From positions 1 through 6,204 of the forward strand of contig JAGPUY010000428.1 of the NCBI GenBank assembly GCA_018067265.1: a DNA stretch of 6,204 bases. The letters are read 5' to 3'. Shown piece by piece: positions 1 through 6,204 of the stretch. How positions within the stretch are numbered: position 1 is the first letter of the stretch; every line of letters begins with the position of its first letter. The position numbers were made by a program, and so were the translations under genes. Origin of the DNA: Oceanihabitans sp. GTDB lineage: Bacteria; Bacteroidota; Bacteroidia; Flavobacteriales; Flavobacteriaceae. The notes under the pieces are model-generated. The model had not been told where the DNA came from and did not search any database. It was given only the letters and a program-made list of their open reading frames with translations.

Positions 1-795
1 ATCTTTAACCTGATCGGTATTAGCAGCTAAAGCGTTTATTCTTTTTAGATATACTCCAGAAATACCAGAACCCAAGAGTAACCAAAAAACTAAAAACAAA
101 AAGGAGATCACTTCAAAGATTCCTAAAAACAGAATTATTGCAGAACCAATAGTAAAAGCAAGAGGTATAAAACGCATGCTTGCGGATAAAAAAGACTTGT
201 GCTCTTGTAGCCAATCTGTAATTTTTGATGCTGGTGTTTCCGTTTTAATCAAGCTTGCTACTGCCGAAAAATGTTGTCGCCATTTTGGTTTCTCTGCTAA
301 TTCTATAATTGCTTCTTGACGTGAGTTTATCACTTCAATATTATTTGCAGTAAGTTCTTTTACCAAAGCTTTTGTTCCTTCTTCTGTTGCTGTTCTATTT
401 ATAAATTGAAAAAAAGAACCTTTCCCAAAAAGATCCACATCTAAACTAAAAGCATGGTTTGGATTTTGAAATTGTAAGCCTTCGTTTCTTTCTTTAAAAT
501 CTCCGGAAGCAATTTTTAATTCTTCTTCATTGATTGCGACTAGTGCTTTTTTAAGGTTATGTTGGTATTTTAAATCCGTGTATTGGGAAAGTAAATAGAT
601 AAAAGCAATAATACCAACTAGCGCAATTCCCATTGCTATTTGCAGGTTACTAAAAGCAAAATAAACACCAATTCCTGTAGCAACAAAAACGGATATTCTT
701 GCAAAACTTAAGCTAGTAAGCTTTTTGTATAAAGACTTAACCTCTAATTGATGTGCTTCTAATTCTTGGGTATAAAATGTATTTGGGTTTTTCAT
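1..795 (-). CDS. MutS-related membrane protein, N-terminal part (3' end outside window)
   Basis: An open frame of 265 codons runs from an ATG at 795 to the left edge without a stop, so the C-terminal part is missing. Hydrophobic stretches at about residues 30-48, 52-70, 208-227 and 229-249 suggest two pairs of membrane helices. Between them, residues 114-149 (HAFSLDVDLFG, then SFFQFINRTATEEGTKAL) resemble the start of the MutS core domain, where 'DLFG..SLF..L.RT.T..G...L' is typical. The SRQEAI segment near 158-163 resembles the following 'RQ.AV..L' helix. The usual N-terminal mismatch-recognition domains are absent. In related Bacteroidota proteins of roughly 600 residues a MutS ATPase domain follows; here that part would lie beyond base 1 and cannot be seen. 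A role in mismatch repair is therefore doubtful, and the function of this membrane-anchored subgroup is unknown to me. The start lies two bases after the peptidase gene's stop, suggesting co-transcription and translational coupling. The family call is fairly sure, the function is not. Confidence 0.8.
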   Translation of the reverse strand, partial: MKNPNTFYTQELEAHQLEVKSLYKKLTSLSFARISVFVATGIGVYFAFSNLQIAMGIALVGIIAFIYLLSQYTDLKYQHNLKKALVAINEEELKIASGDFKERNEGLQFQNPNHAFSLDVDLFGKGSFFQFINRTATEEGTKALVKELTANNIEVINSRQEAIIELAEKPKWRQHFSAVASLIKTETPASKITDWLQEHKSFLSASMRFIPLAFTIGSAIILFLGIFEVISFLFLVFWLLLGSGISGVYLKRINALAANTDQVKD

Positions 796-797
796 TT

Positions 798-1736
798 TTA
801 TAATTCTATGGTATCTAGTTTTTCGAAAACAGCAATAATAGTGGTTACTGCATTTTGATAGAAATTAGGATGAATATTTTCAAAATCGTCTGTAGGCTTA
901 TGGTAATCCTTATGGTCTTCTACGCCAAAATAAATAAAAGGAATTTTCACTTTATGAAAGGAAGCATGATCGGAAGCATTTGTCCAATCCTCTAATGTAT
1001 CACTGCCATCATGACCAATAAGAAGCTTTAAGTTTTCGGAAGATGGTATACTTTTAATTGCTGGCTCCAATTGTTTGTAATGATAAGGTCCAACCGCGAA
1101 TAATTCGTTTTTATTATTTCGGCTAATCATATCCATATTGATATTCAGTTTTATATTTTCTAGTGGAATAATGCTGTTTTCTACAAAATATTTAGAACCA
1201 ACCAAACCTAGTTCTTCGGCATCTACAGCTGCTAAAATAACAGAATGCTTTGGTGGATTTTTCTGAAAGTATTCCGCGAAAGCGAACAATGCCGAAATAC
1301 CAGAAGCGTCATCATCTGCACCATTATAAATTTTCCCGCCTTTTACACCTTCGTGATCATAATGCGCAGAAAGCACAATGTATTCTTCTGGTTTCTCCGT
1401 TCCTTTTATTAGTCCGAGAACATTAATCCCTTTATATTCTTTGCTTCTACGTGTAAAGCTGAAATGCTGTTCAAAATTTTCAATAAGTGGTACCACTTGT
1501 AAATCTTGAAATTTATTTACGATATAGATTTTAGCCTTTTCTGCTCCGGCGGTTCCGGTACGTCTACCTTCAAAAACATCGGAAGATAACACCTCTACAT
1601 GATGCAATAAAGAATCTGCATCAAACCAATTTTGCTCTAATACTTCGACTGCAACTTTTGGCGTTTCCGTTTGCCCTTTACAGCTTGTTAATGAGAAAAA
1701 CACTAAAAATAAACTGGAGAGATATCTATAATTCAT
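798..1736 (-). CDS. M28-family zinc metallopeptidase, predicted lipoprotein
   Basis: Predicted 312-residue metallo-aminopeptidase-like protein of family M28, which cleaves N-terminal residues from peptides with two zinc ions. The start chosen is the ATG at 1736: it gives a short charged N-terminus, a hydrophobic stretch (residues about 6-16) and a lipobox LTSC with the lipidated cysteine at residue 19, so export and anchoring in the cell envelope are likely. An in-frame TTG at 1766 would add ten residues but overlaps the terminator stem-loop. The expected zinc ligands are all visible: H125 (in AHYDH), D141 (in GADDDASG), E175 with the general base E174 (in DAEELG), D202 (in NMDMIS) and H279 (in YHKPTD). 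The N-terminal LSSDVFEGRRTGT motif (about 50-62) is also typical. Nothing suggests truncation. Natural substrate is unknown; peptide scavenging is an inference. No Shine-Dalgarno site is evident, and the gene is followed after two bases by the MutS-like gene. Confidence 0.9.
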   Translation of the reverse strand: MNYRYLSSLFLVFFSLTSCKGQTETPKVAVEVLEQNWFDADSLLHHVEVLSSDVFEGRRTGTAGAEKAKIYIVNKFQDLQVVPLIENFEQHFSFTRRSKEYKGINVLGLIKGTEKPEEYIVLSAHYDHEGVKGGKIYNGADDDASGISALFAFAEYFQKNPPKHSVILAAVDAEELGLVGSKYFVENSIIPLENIKLNINMDMISRNNKNELFAVGPYHYKQLEPAIKSIPSSENLKLLIGHDGSDTLEDWTNASDHASFHKVKIPFIYFGVEDHKDYHKPTDDFENIHPNFYQNAVTTIIAVFEKLDTIEL

Positions 1737-1763
1737 ATTCAAAAATTTGAGGTTAAAGCTAAA

Positions 1764-1797
1764 CAAAAAATCTCAAGATTGCTCTTGAGATTTTAAT
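1764..1797 (-). terminator. Intrinsic terminator of the sdhCAB operon
   Basis: A perfect 12-bp inverted repeat (AAAATCTCAAGA at 1767-1778 and its complement at 1783-1794) encloses a 4-base loop. Read on the minus strand, the stem ends in a run of six T (1770-1765), the arrangement of a Rho-independent terminator placed about 65 bases after the sdhB stop. The stem is AT-rich at its base and has only four G:C pairs, so strength is uncertain. The plus strand also has a T-rich tail, but no plus-strand gene lies upstream to need it. Confidence 0.8.
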
Positions 1798-1810
1798 TTA
1801 TAATGAAATC

Positions 1811-1850
1811 CTGAAACTACACTTCGACAAGCTCCGTGTGGCAGTTTAAG
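1811..1850. repeat. Imperfect hairpin resembling a dispersed flavobacterial intergenic repeat
   Basis: AAACT (1814-1818) pairs with AGTTT (1843-1847), and ACAC (1819-1822) pairs with GTGT (1836-1839), leaving a 3-base bulge (GGC, 1840-1842) and a 13-base loop. The loop core TTCGACAAGCTC followed by GTGTG resembles a short GC-richer element I recall as scattered between genes in many Flavobacteriaceae genomes, usually with CAGTGTGAC at this end. Only one copy occurs in this window, so its repeated nature is from memory, not seen here. It is clearly richer in G and C than its surroundings. It lies 15 bases past the sdhB stop and upstream of the terminator, so it would form part of the sdh mRNA 3' end. 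Confidence 0.5.
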
Positions 1851-1861
1851 ACAACAAAGTA

Positions 1862-2614
1862 TTATCCTTTTAAGGATGCTGCTAGGTATTCTCTATTCAT
1901 ACGAGCGATGTTTTCTAAAGAAATTCCTTTAGGACATTCTACTTCGCAAGCTCCAGTATTGGTACAGTTACCAAAACCTTCTTCATCCATTTGTTTTACC
2001 ATGTTTAAAACACGATCTGTAGCTTCTACTTGTCCTTGAGGTAATAATGCAAATTGTGAAACTTTGGCACCAACAAATAACATGGCTGACGAGTTTTTAC
2101 AAGAAGCAACACAAGCACCACAACCAATACAAGTTGCAGAATCAAAAGCGGTATCTGCATCGTGTTTATTAACAGGAATTGTGTTCGCATCAATTGTATT
2201 TCCAGAAGTATTTACCGAAATAAATCCTCCAGCTTGTTGAATACGATCAAAAGATGTTCTATCTACAATTAAATCTTTAATTACAGGAAATGCAGTTGCT
2301 CTAAATGGCTCGATAGTAATGGTATCGCCATCTTTAAACATACGCATGTGTAACTGACAGGTTGTTACACCACGATCAGGTCCATGTGCTTCTCCATTAA
2401 TATATAAAGAACACATTCCGCAGATTCCTTCACGACAATCGTGATCGAAAGCTACAGGCTCTTCATCTTTATTTATTAGTTGTTCGTTTAAAACGTCTAA
2501 CATTTCAAGGAAAGACATATCTGGAGAAATATCGCTGACTTTATAATCCACCATTTTCCCTTTATCACTTGCGTTTTTTTGACGCCAAATTTTCAGTGTT
2601 AAATTCATATTCAT
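1862..2614 (-). CDS. sdhB: Succinate dehydrogenase iron-sulfur subunit
   Basis: The 250-residue electron-transfer subunit of complex II, located on the cytoplasmic side of the membrane between SdhA and SdhC. All cluster ligands are visible. The N-terminal ferredoxin-like domain carries the [2Fe-2S] cluster on C60, C65, C68 and C86 (motif CREGICGMC). The C-terminal domain has CIGCGACVASC and CTNTGACEVECP: by family precedent C162, C165, C168 and C227 hold [4Fe-4S], and C172, C217 and C223 hold [3Fe-4S]. Threonine at 163-equivalent positions is not disturbed and no ligand is missing. The first of two nearby ATGs (2614 rather than 2608) is preferred because an AAGGA-type ribosome site lies at proper spacing in front of it. 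It is the last gene of the sdhCAB operon, eight bases after sdhA. The sequence does not itself separate dehydrogenase from fumarate reductase; an aerobic flavobacterial setting favours SdhB. Confidence 0.97.
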   Translation of the reverse strand: MNMNLTLKIWRQKNASDKGKMVDYKVSDISPDMSFLEMLDVLNEQLINKDEEPVAFDHDCREGICGMCSLYINGEAHGPDRGVTTCQLHMRMFKDGDTITIEPFRATAFPVIKDLIVDRTSFDRIQQAGGFISVNTSGNTIDANTIPVNKHDADTAFDSATCIGCGACVASCKNSSAMLFVGAKVSQFALLPQGQVEATDRVLNMVKQMDEEGFGNCTNTGACEVECPKGISLENIARMNREYLAASLKG

Positions 2615-2616
2615 AG

Positions 2617-2624
2617 CTTTCCTT
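2617..2624 (-). promoter_or_regulatory. Ribosome binding site of sdhB, overlapping the sdhA stop
   Basis: On the minus strand the sdhA stop TAA runs into AAGGAAAG, five bases of which precede the sdhB ATG after the AGGA core. This is the only clear Shine-Dalgarno sequence among the genes here. It decides for the ATG at 2614, and its overlap with the stop codon suggests translational coupling that would keep SdhA and SdhB levels balanced. Confidence 0.6.
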
Positions 2625-4635
2625 ATTTGTATGATCTTTGTTTTAATTCTATATCCTTGAACTCTAAGTTCTCTTTATGTAAAACAGCATCGCTAGGTTC
2701 TCCTTTGTATTCCCAAGCAGAAACATATGCGAAGTTTTCATCATCACGTTTTGCTTCTCCTTTTTGTTCCCCATCTAATTCTACTGCATCTTCTCTAAAG
2801 TGTCCACCACAAGATTCTTCTCTGTTTAAAGCATCTTTAGCGAATAATTCTCCTAATTCTAAGAAATCTGCAACACGACCAGCTTTTGCTAATTCTTCGT
2901 TGTATTCTTCGTTAGTTCCAGGAACTTTTACTTCTTTCCAGAATTGTGCTCTAAGTTCTTTAATTTCTGAAATAGCTTCGGTTAAACCCTTCACATTTCT
3001 AGACATTCCAACTTTGTTCCACATGATCTTTCCTAATTTCTTATGGAAATAATCTACAGAGTGTTGTCCTTTATTAGTAACAAAGAAATCTAATGTTTTT
3101 CTAACCTCATTTTCCGCATCTTCAAATTCTTTAGAATCTGTTGGAATTGCTCCAGTACGAATATCATCGGATAAATAGTCCCCAATAGTATAAGGTAATA
3201 CAAAATAACCATCTGCTAAACCTTGCATTAAAGCGGAAGCTCCAAGTCTGTTTGCACCGTGATCCGAGAAATTAGCTTCTCCAATACAGTATAAACCAGG
3301 AACGGTTGTCATTAAGTTATAATCTACCCAAACACCACCCATTGTGTAATGCACTGCTGGATAAATCATCATTGGTGTGTTGTATGGATCTTGATCTACG
3401 ATCTTCTCATACATTTGGAATAAGTTTCCGTATTTATTTTTGATTACTTCTTGTCCTAATTTTTTAACAAGAGCAGCATCATTTTCATTTAATCCTTTAA
3501 CGTGTGCCGTTTCTTTTCCGTAACGTTCAATTGCCGAAGCAAAATCTAAGAATACCGCTTCTCCTGTTGCATTTACACCAAACCCAGCATCACAACGCTC
3601 TTTTGCTGCACGAGATGCAACATCACGAGGTACTAAGTTTCCGAATGCAGGATATCTACGTTCTAGGTAGTAATCTCTATCTTCTTCCGCTAATTCTCTA
3701 GGTTTTAATGACCCAGATTTAATAGCTTCCACATCTTTCATGTGTTTTGGCACCCAAATACGTCCGTCATTACGTAAAGACTCAGACATTAACGTTAGTT
3801 TAGACTGATGATCTCCAGAAACCGGAATACATGTTGGGTGAATTTGTGTGTAACAAGGATTTGCAAAGTAAGCACCACGTTTGTGTGCTTTCCAAGCTGC
3901 TGTTACATTTGATCCCATCGCGTTAGTCGATAAGAAGAATACGTTACCATAACCACCAGTTCCTAAAACAACAGCATGTGCGGAATGTCTTTCGATTTCT
4001 CCAGTAATTAAGTTACGTGTTATAATTCCACGAGCTTTTCCATCTACTTTTACAACGTCAAGCATTTCATGACGGTTGTACATTTTGATTTTACCACGAC
4101 CGATTTGACGGTTCATCGCAGAATATGCTCCTAATAATAATTGTTGTCCTGTTTGTCCAGCTGCGTAAAAAGTACGAGATACTAATACACCACCAAACGA
4201 ACGGTTATCTAATAACCCACCATATTCTCTTGCAAAAGGAACACCTTGCGCAACACATTGATCAATAATATTTGCAGACACCTCCGCCAAACGGTATACG
4301 TTAGCTTCACGAGAACGATAATCACCACCTTTTACAGTATCATAAAATAATCTGTAGGTAGAATCACCATCTCCTTGGTAGTTTTTTGCTGCATTAATTC
4401 CTCCTTGCGCTGCAATAGAATGCGCACGTCTTGGAGAATCTTGAAAGCAAAATGCTTTTACATTATATCCAAGCTCTGCTAAAGTAGCAGCAGCAGATCC
4501 ACCAGCTAGTCCAGTACCAACAATAATAACATCAATGTTACGCTTGTTTGCAGGATTTACTAAGTCGATATGATTTTTATAGTCTGTCCATTTATCTTTA
4601 ATTGGACCTTTTGGTATTTTCGAATCTAAAGCCAT
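2623..4635 (-). CDS. sdhA: Succinate dehydrogenase flavoprotein subunit
   Basis: The 670-residue catalytic subunit that oxidises succinate to fumarate with covalently bound FAD, linking the TCA cycle to the quinone pool. The dinucleotide-binding motif GTGLAGG lies at 40-46 after a beta strand (IDVIIV). H72 in RRAHSIAAQGG is the expected FAD-linked histidine. Active-site elements follow in order: H266 (QIHPTC), R337 in PRDVASRA (expected proton-transfer arginine), H429 (VHYTMGG) and R463 in the DHGANRLGASAL segment. The C-terminal helical and capping region (about 505-670) is complete. At 670 residues it is longer than the roughly 590-residue E. coli form and fits the Bacillus/Wolinella/Bacteroidota type that pairs with a single membrane anchor. 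It is the middle gene of the operon, 12 bases after sdhC. No Shine-Dalgarno site is evident. Fumarate reductase activity in reverse cannot be excluded. Confidence 0.97.
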   Translation of the reverse strand: MALDSKIPKGPIKDKWTDYKNHIDLVNPANKRNIDVIIVGTGLAGGSAAATLAELGYNVKAFCFQDSPRRAHSIAAQGGINAAKNYQGDGDSTYRLFYDTVKGGDYRSREANVYRLAEVSANIIDQCVAQGVPFAREYGGLLDNRSFGGVLVSRTFYAAGQTGQQLLLGAYSAMNRQIGRGKIKMYNRHEMLDVVKVDGKARGIITRNLITGEIERHSAHAVVLGTGGYGNVFFLSTNAMGSNVTAAWKAHKRGAYFANPCYTQIHPTCIPVSGDHQSKLTLMSESLRNDGRIWVPKHMKDVEAIKSGSLKPRELAEEDRDYYLERRYPAFGNLVPRDVASRAAKERCDAGFGVNATGEAVFLDFASAIERYGKETAHVKGLNENDAALVKKLGQEVIKNKYGNLFQMYEKIVDQDPYNTPMMIYPAVHYTMGGVWVDYNLMTTVPGLYCIGEANFSDHGANRLGASALMQGLADGYFVLPYTIGDYLSDDIRTGAIPTDSKEFEDAENEVRKTLDFFVTNKGQHSVDYFHKKLGKIMWNKVGMSRNVKGLTEAISEIKELRAQFWKEVKVPGTNEEYNEELAKAGRVADFLELGELFAKDALNREESCGGHFREDAVELDGEQKGEAKRDDENFAYVSAWEYKGEPSDAVLHKENLEFKDIELKQRSYK

Positions 4636-4647
4636 ATTAGATATTTT

Positions 4648-5322
4648 TTAGTGATTAAAATGATGAAATAACGCAATGAAAACGAATCCTAATGGAATGA
4701 TAATCGCATATGCTTTTCCGAATCCTTTTAATCCTTTTGTGTATTTATTGTTTGCTCCAACCGATTGAAATGCAGAATTGAATCCGTGTAATAAGTGTAA
4801 TGCTAAGAATACAAAAGCAATACAGTATAATACCACTCTCCAGATATCTACAAACTTGTGTTGTAGTTCTTCAAAATATCTAAACTCACCATTGGCAAGT
4901 AATCCAGACATATCGCCTTGCATGTATTTTGTGTTAATTTCTGGTAACCAAAAATCGTAAAAGTGCAAACAAATAAACGCTAGAATAGCAGCTCCACTCC
5001 AAATCATGTTTCTACTCATCCAGGTAGAATTAGCAGCACCATTATTTTTAGCATAACTAATTTGTCTTGCTTTATTGTTTTTAATTTCTAGTACAAATCC
5101 CATTACAAAATGGAAAATAACCCCGAAAATTAATACTGGTTGCAACAGATATTGAATTGCCCAAAAAGTTCCCATGAAATGAGAAACATCATTAAATGCA
5201 TCTGGACTGAATACCGATAACAGGTTGATTGCAAAATGTTGTAATAAGAAAATCATTAGGAAGAGTGCCGAAAGTGCCATGGCAAACTTTCTTCCAATCG
5301 AAGAATTTAAAATTCCGCTCAT
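4648..5322 (-). CDS. sdhC: Succinate dehydrogenase cytochrome b558-type membrane anchor
   Basis: The 224-residue single membrane anchor of complex II, which carries heme b and reduces menaquinone. Five hydrophobic segments are seen, at about residues 13-35, 57-79, 105-123, 160-179 and 203-220, as in the Bacillus SdhC and Wolinella FrdC type. Histidines inside four of them are the likely axial ligands of two hemes: H29 (LQHFAIN), H71 (IFHFVMG), H120 (CLHFYDF) and H176 (ALHLLHG); H179 is an alternative to H176. There is no sdhD gene nearby, which fits a single-anchor enzyme. The polar loop at 125-155 (PEINTKYMQG onward) matches what is seen in Bacteroidota members. It is the first gene of sdhCAB, starting about 22 bases downstream of the predicted transcription start; the ATG at 5322 has an A-rich leader and no Shine-Dalgarno site, as is common in this phylum. 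Confidence 0.94.
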   Translation of the reverse strand: MSGILNSSIGRKFAMALSALFLMIFLLQHFAINLLSVFSPDAFNDVSHFMGTFWAIQYLLQPVLIFGVIFHFVMGFVLEIKNNKARQISYAKNNGAANSTWMSRNMIWSGAAILAFICLHFYDFWLPEINTKYMQGDMSGLLANGEFRYFEELQHKFVDIWRVVLYCIAFVFLALHLLHGFNSAFQSVGANNKYTKGLKGFGKAYAIIIPLGFVFIALFHHFNH

Positions 5323-5350
5323 TATTTTGTGTAGTTAGATTATAATTACA

Positions 5351-5382
5351 CAAATATAACAAGCAACGCTAACGCAAGCAAG
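5351..5382 (-). promoter_or_regulatory. Bacteroidota-type promoter of sdhCAB
   Basis: On the minus strand TATATTTG (5358-5351) matches the Bacteroidota -7 consensus TAnnTTTG exactly. A -33-like CTTG (5382-5379) lies 20 bases upstream, within the usual spacing; it matches the TTG core though not the full TTTG. Transcription should start near 5344-5347, giving a leader of about 22-25 bases before the sdhC ATG. A TATAAT hexamer just downstream is better explained by AT-richness. The match was found by eye, but its position directly in front of an operon supports it. Confidence 0.65.
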
Positions 5383-5421
5383 TGAAAATGCCTTTTATAA
5401 ATTTATTTAGAATGGATTTAA

Positions 5422-6204
5422 TTAATTGACGCTCGGTATCAATCCACGAAGTCCCATATCCACTACTTGTTCGCCAGCACTTGGCTCGTATTTGCCGTCG
5501 GCATTTACTTCTATCCATTCCAAGCTATTATTTGTGGAAAAGGATAAGGTTACCACCACATCTTCGGTTTCATTACCTGAAATAGTTAGACCGTTTTGAA
5601 ATGCTCCAGTTACCACACAAGAACCTTGCGGAATTGGTGACGAATCGAACAACGGATTAGGAACTGTGGTTGCTCCTTCCGGCGCTTGGCCTTGTGCCGT
5701 AAACCCTAAAGTTTCAAAAGCCCAAAAACCTTGTAACCTATTTGCGTTTACAGGAATAGTACTTCCGTTTAAGTTTAAAGTAGAAACATAAGTATTATAG
5801 CCAACAAAACTCGCCAATGTTCCGGTATAATCGTTTCCATCTTCTCCTAAAAAATCAATATCTCCTTCTTGATACGCCAAAGACACGCGAACCCATTCAT
5901 AATCTCCTACAGCGACTTGACTTAAAGGAATAGTTAAAAAAGTTTCGTTATTTCCTGCAAATTTAGCCTCTTGAAAATCGATAGCTTTTTCGCCTCCAGA
6001 TATTGTTTCGCTTCCGGAGAAAACAATTTCGCCAGTTCCTAATGCCGTTAGCATGTTTGGTGCAAATTCAATATAATTGGCACTCATCCTATTTATACTA
6101 GGCGATTGCGCAGCGTTTCCTGCAGCAACAGAAACAGGCTCTCCAAAATTACCCAATCGTTCTTGGGTAGGATTAAATTCTAATTGGATAATTAAATTTG
6201 CTTC
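5422..6204 (-). CDS. Uncharacterised, probably secreted protein, C-terminal part (5' end outside window)
   Basis: The reading frame is open from the right edge to a TAA at 5424-5422, giving 260 residues of a protein whose N-terminus is missing. A TTG at 6156 could be mistaken for a start, but the frame continues upstream with plausible coding sequence (LIIQLEFNPTQERLGN), so that is not a true start. The visible part is rich in beta-forming, Gly, Asn, Thr and acidic residues, has one cysteine (in GSCVVTG, near residue 187) and no membrane helix, which suggests a folded extracytoplasmic domain. Short motifs include GGEKAIDF, YEWVRVSLAY, and a terminal NADGKYEPSAGEQVVDMG stretch whose N-x-D-G-x-Y-E pattern recalls calcium-binding loops. 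The layout faintly recalls MbnP-like periplasmic proteins, but I cannot establish that. A signal peptide or lipobox would be beyond the edge. It is separated from sdhC by a promoter, so is probably a distinct transcription unit. Confidence 0.8.
   Translation of the reverse strand, partial: EANLIIQLEFNPTQERLGNFGEPVSVAAGNAAQSPSINRMSANYIEFAPNMLTALGTGEIVFSGSETISGGEKAIDFQEAKFAGNNETFLTIPLSQVAVGDYEWVRVSLAYQEGDIDFLGEDGNDYTGTLASFVGYNTYVSTLNLNGSTIPVNANRLQGFWAFETLGFTAQGQAPEGATTVPNPLFDSSPIPQGSCVVTGAFQNGLTISGNETEDVVVTLSFSTNNSLEWIEVNADGKYEPSAGEQVVDMGLRGLIPSVN

Noticed and set aside
1737..1766. TTG at 1766 as the start of the M28 peptidase, adding ten residues
   Set aside because: It would precede the signal peptide with an untypical stretch and start in the terminator T-run. 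The ATG at 1736 gives a canonical lipoprotein signal.
1836..2039. Plus-strand open frame over the sdhB 3' end
   Set aside because: It is antisense to conserved SdhB cysteine motifs and has no plausible domain; treated as a shadow frame.
2627..3701. Plus-strand open frames inside sdhA (2627-3052 and 3504-3701)
   Set aside because: They are antisense to a complete, conserved sdhA, their products are low-complexity Ser/Leu/His-rich with no recognisable family, and no promoter is apparent.
4778..4960. Plus-strand 60-codon frame inside sdhC
   Set aside because: It is antisense to the conserved sdhC frame, and its composition reflects the complement of membrane-helix codons.
5361..5382. Near-repeated AACGC / TAACGC bases inside the sdh promoter spacer as an operator
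   Set aside because: The units are very short and imperfect and do not form an inverted repeat; nothing identifies a regulator site.
5392..5427. AT-rich palindromes (TTAATTAA, ATAAATTTAT) after the right-edge gene as a terminator
   Set aside because: The stems are short and purely A:T with no proper T-run, so a terminator cannot be supported.
5422..6156. TTG at 6156 as the start of the right-edge protein
   Set aside because: The frame stays open to the window edge with coding-like sequence, so the true start is outside the window.

Overview
The window looks like ordinary chromosome from a marine-type member of the Flavobacteriaceae (Bacteroidota). The reasons are low GC, genes mostly without strong Shine-Dalgarno sites, a promoter of the Bacteroidota TTG / TAnnTTTG type, the sdhC-sdhA-sdhB gene order, and a membrane-anchored MutS-like protein of a kind I associate with this phylum. 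The genus cannot be fixed from sequence alone. Every gene I can support lies on the minus strand, so transcription runs from right to left.

From right to left: (1) 5422-6204 is the C-terminal 260 residues of a probable secreted protein of unknown function, whose 5' end lies outside the window. (2) A 99-base gap holds a well-matched Bacteroidota promoter. (3) sdhC, sdhA and sdhB (5322 down to 1862) form a tight operon with gaps of 12 and 8 bases. It encodes a complete three-subunit succinate:menaquinone oxidoreductase of the single-anchor, probably di-heme type. (4) 1737-1861 is intergenic and holds an imperfect hairpin resembling a dispersed flavobacterial repeat, then a perfect 12-bp stem followed by a T-run, which is a convincing intrinsic terminator for sdh. 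(5) 798-1736 encodes a zinc-dependent M28-family peptidase with a lipoprotein signal. (6) Two bases further on starts a MutS-related membrane protein (1-795), whose C-terminal ATPase half runs off the left edge.

The Sdh proteins together form respiratory complex II and the TCA-cycle succinate oxidation step: SdhA (covalent FAD) oxidises succinate, SdhB carries electrons through three Fe-S clusters, and SdhC passes them through hemes to menaquinone. The M28 peptidase and MutS-like genes are probably co-transcribed because of their spacing, but no functional link between them is evident.

I found no mobile element, CRISPR array, RNA gene, defence system or other clearly new system. The points most worth checking are the uncharacterised protein at the right edge, the membrane-anchored MutS relative, the repeat-like hairpin beside the sdh terminator, the lack of promoter room upstream of the peptidase gene, and the apparent absence of the Wolinella-type 'E-pathway' glutamate in SdhC.
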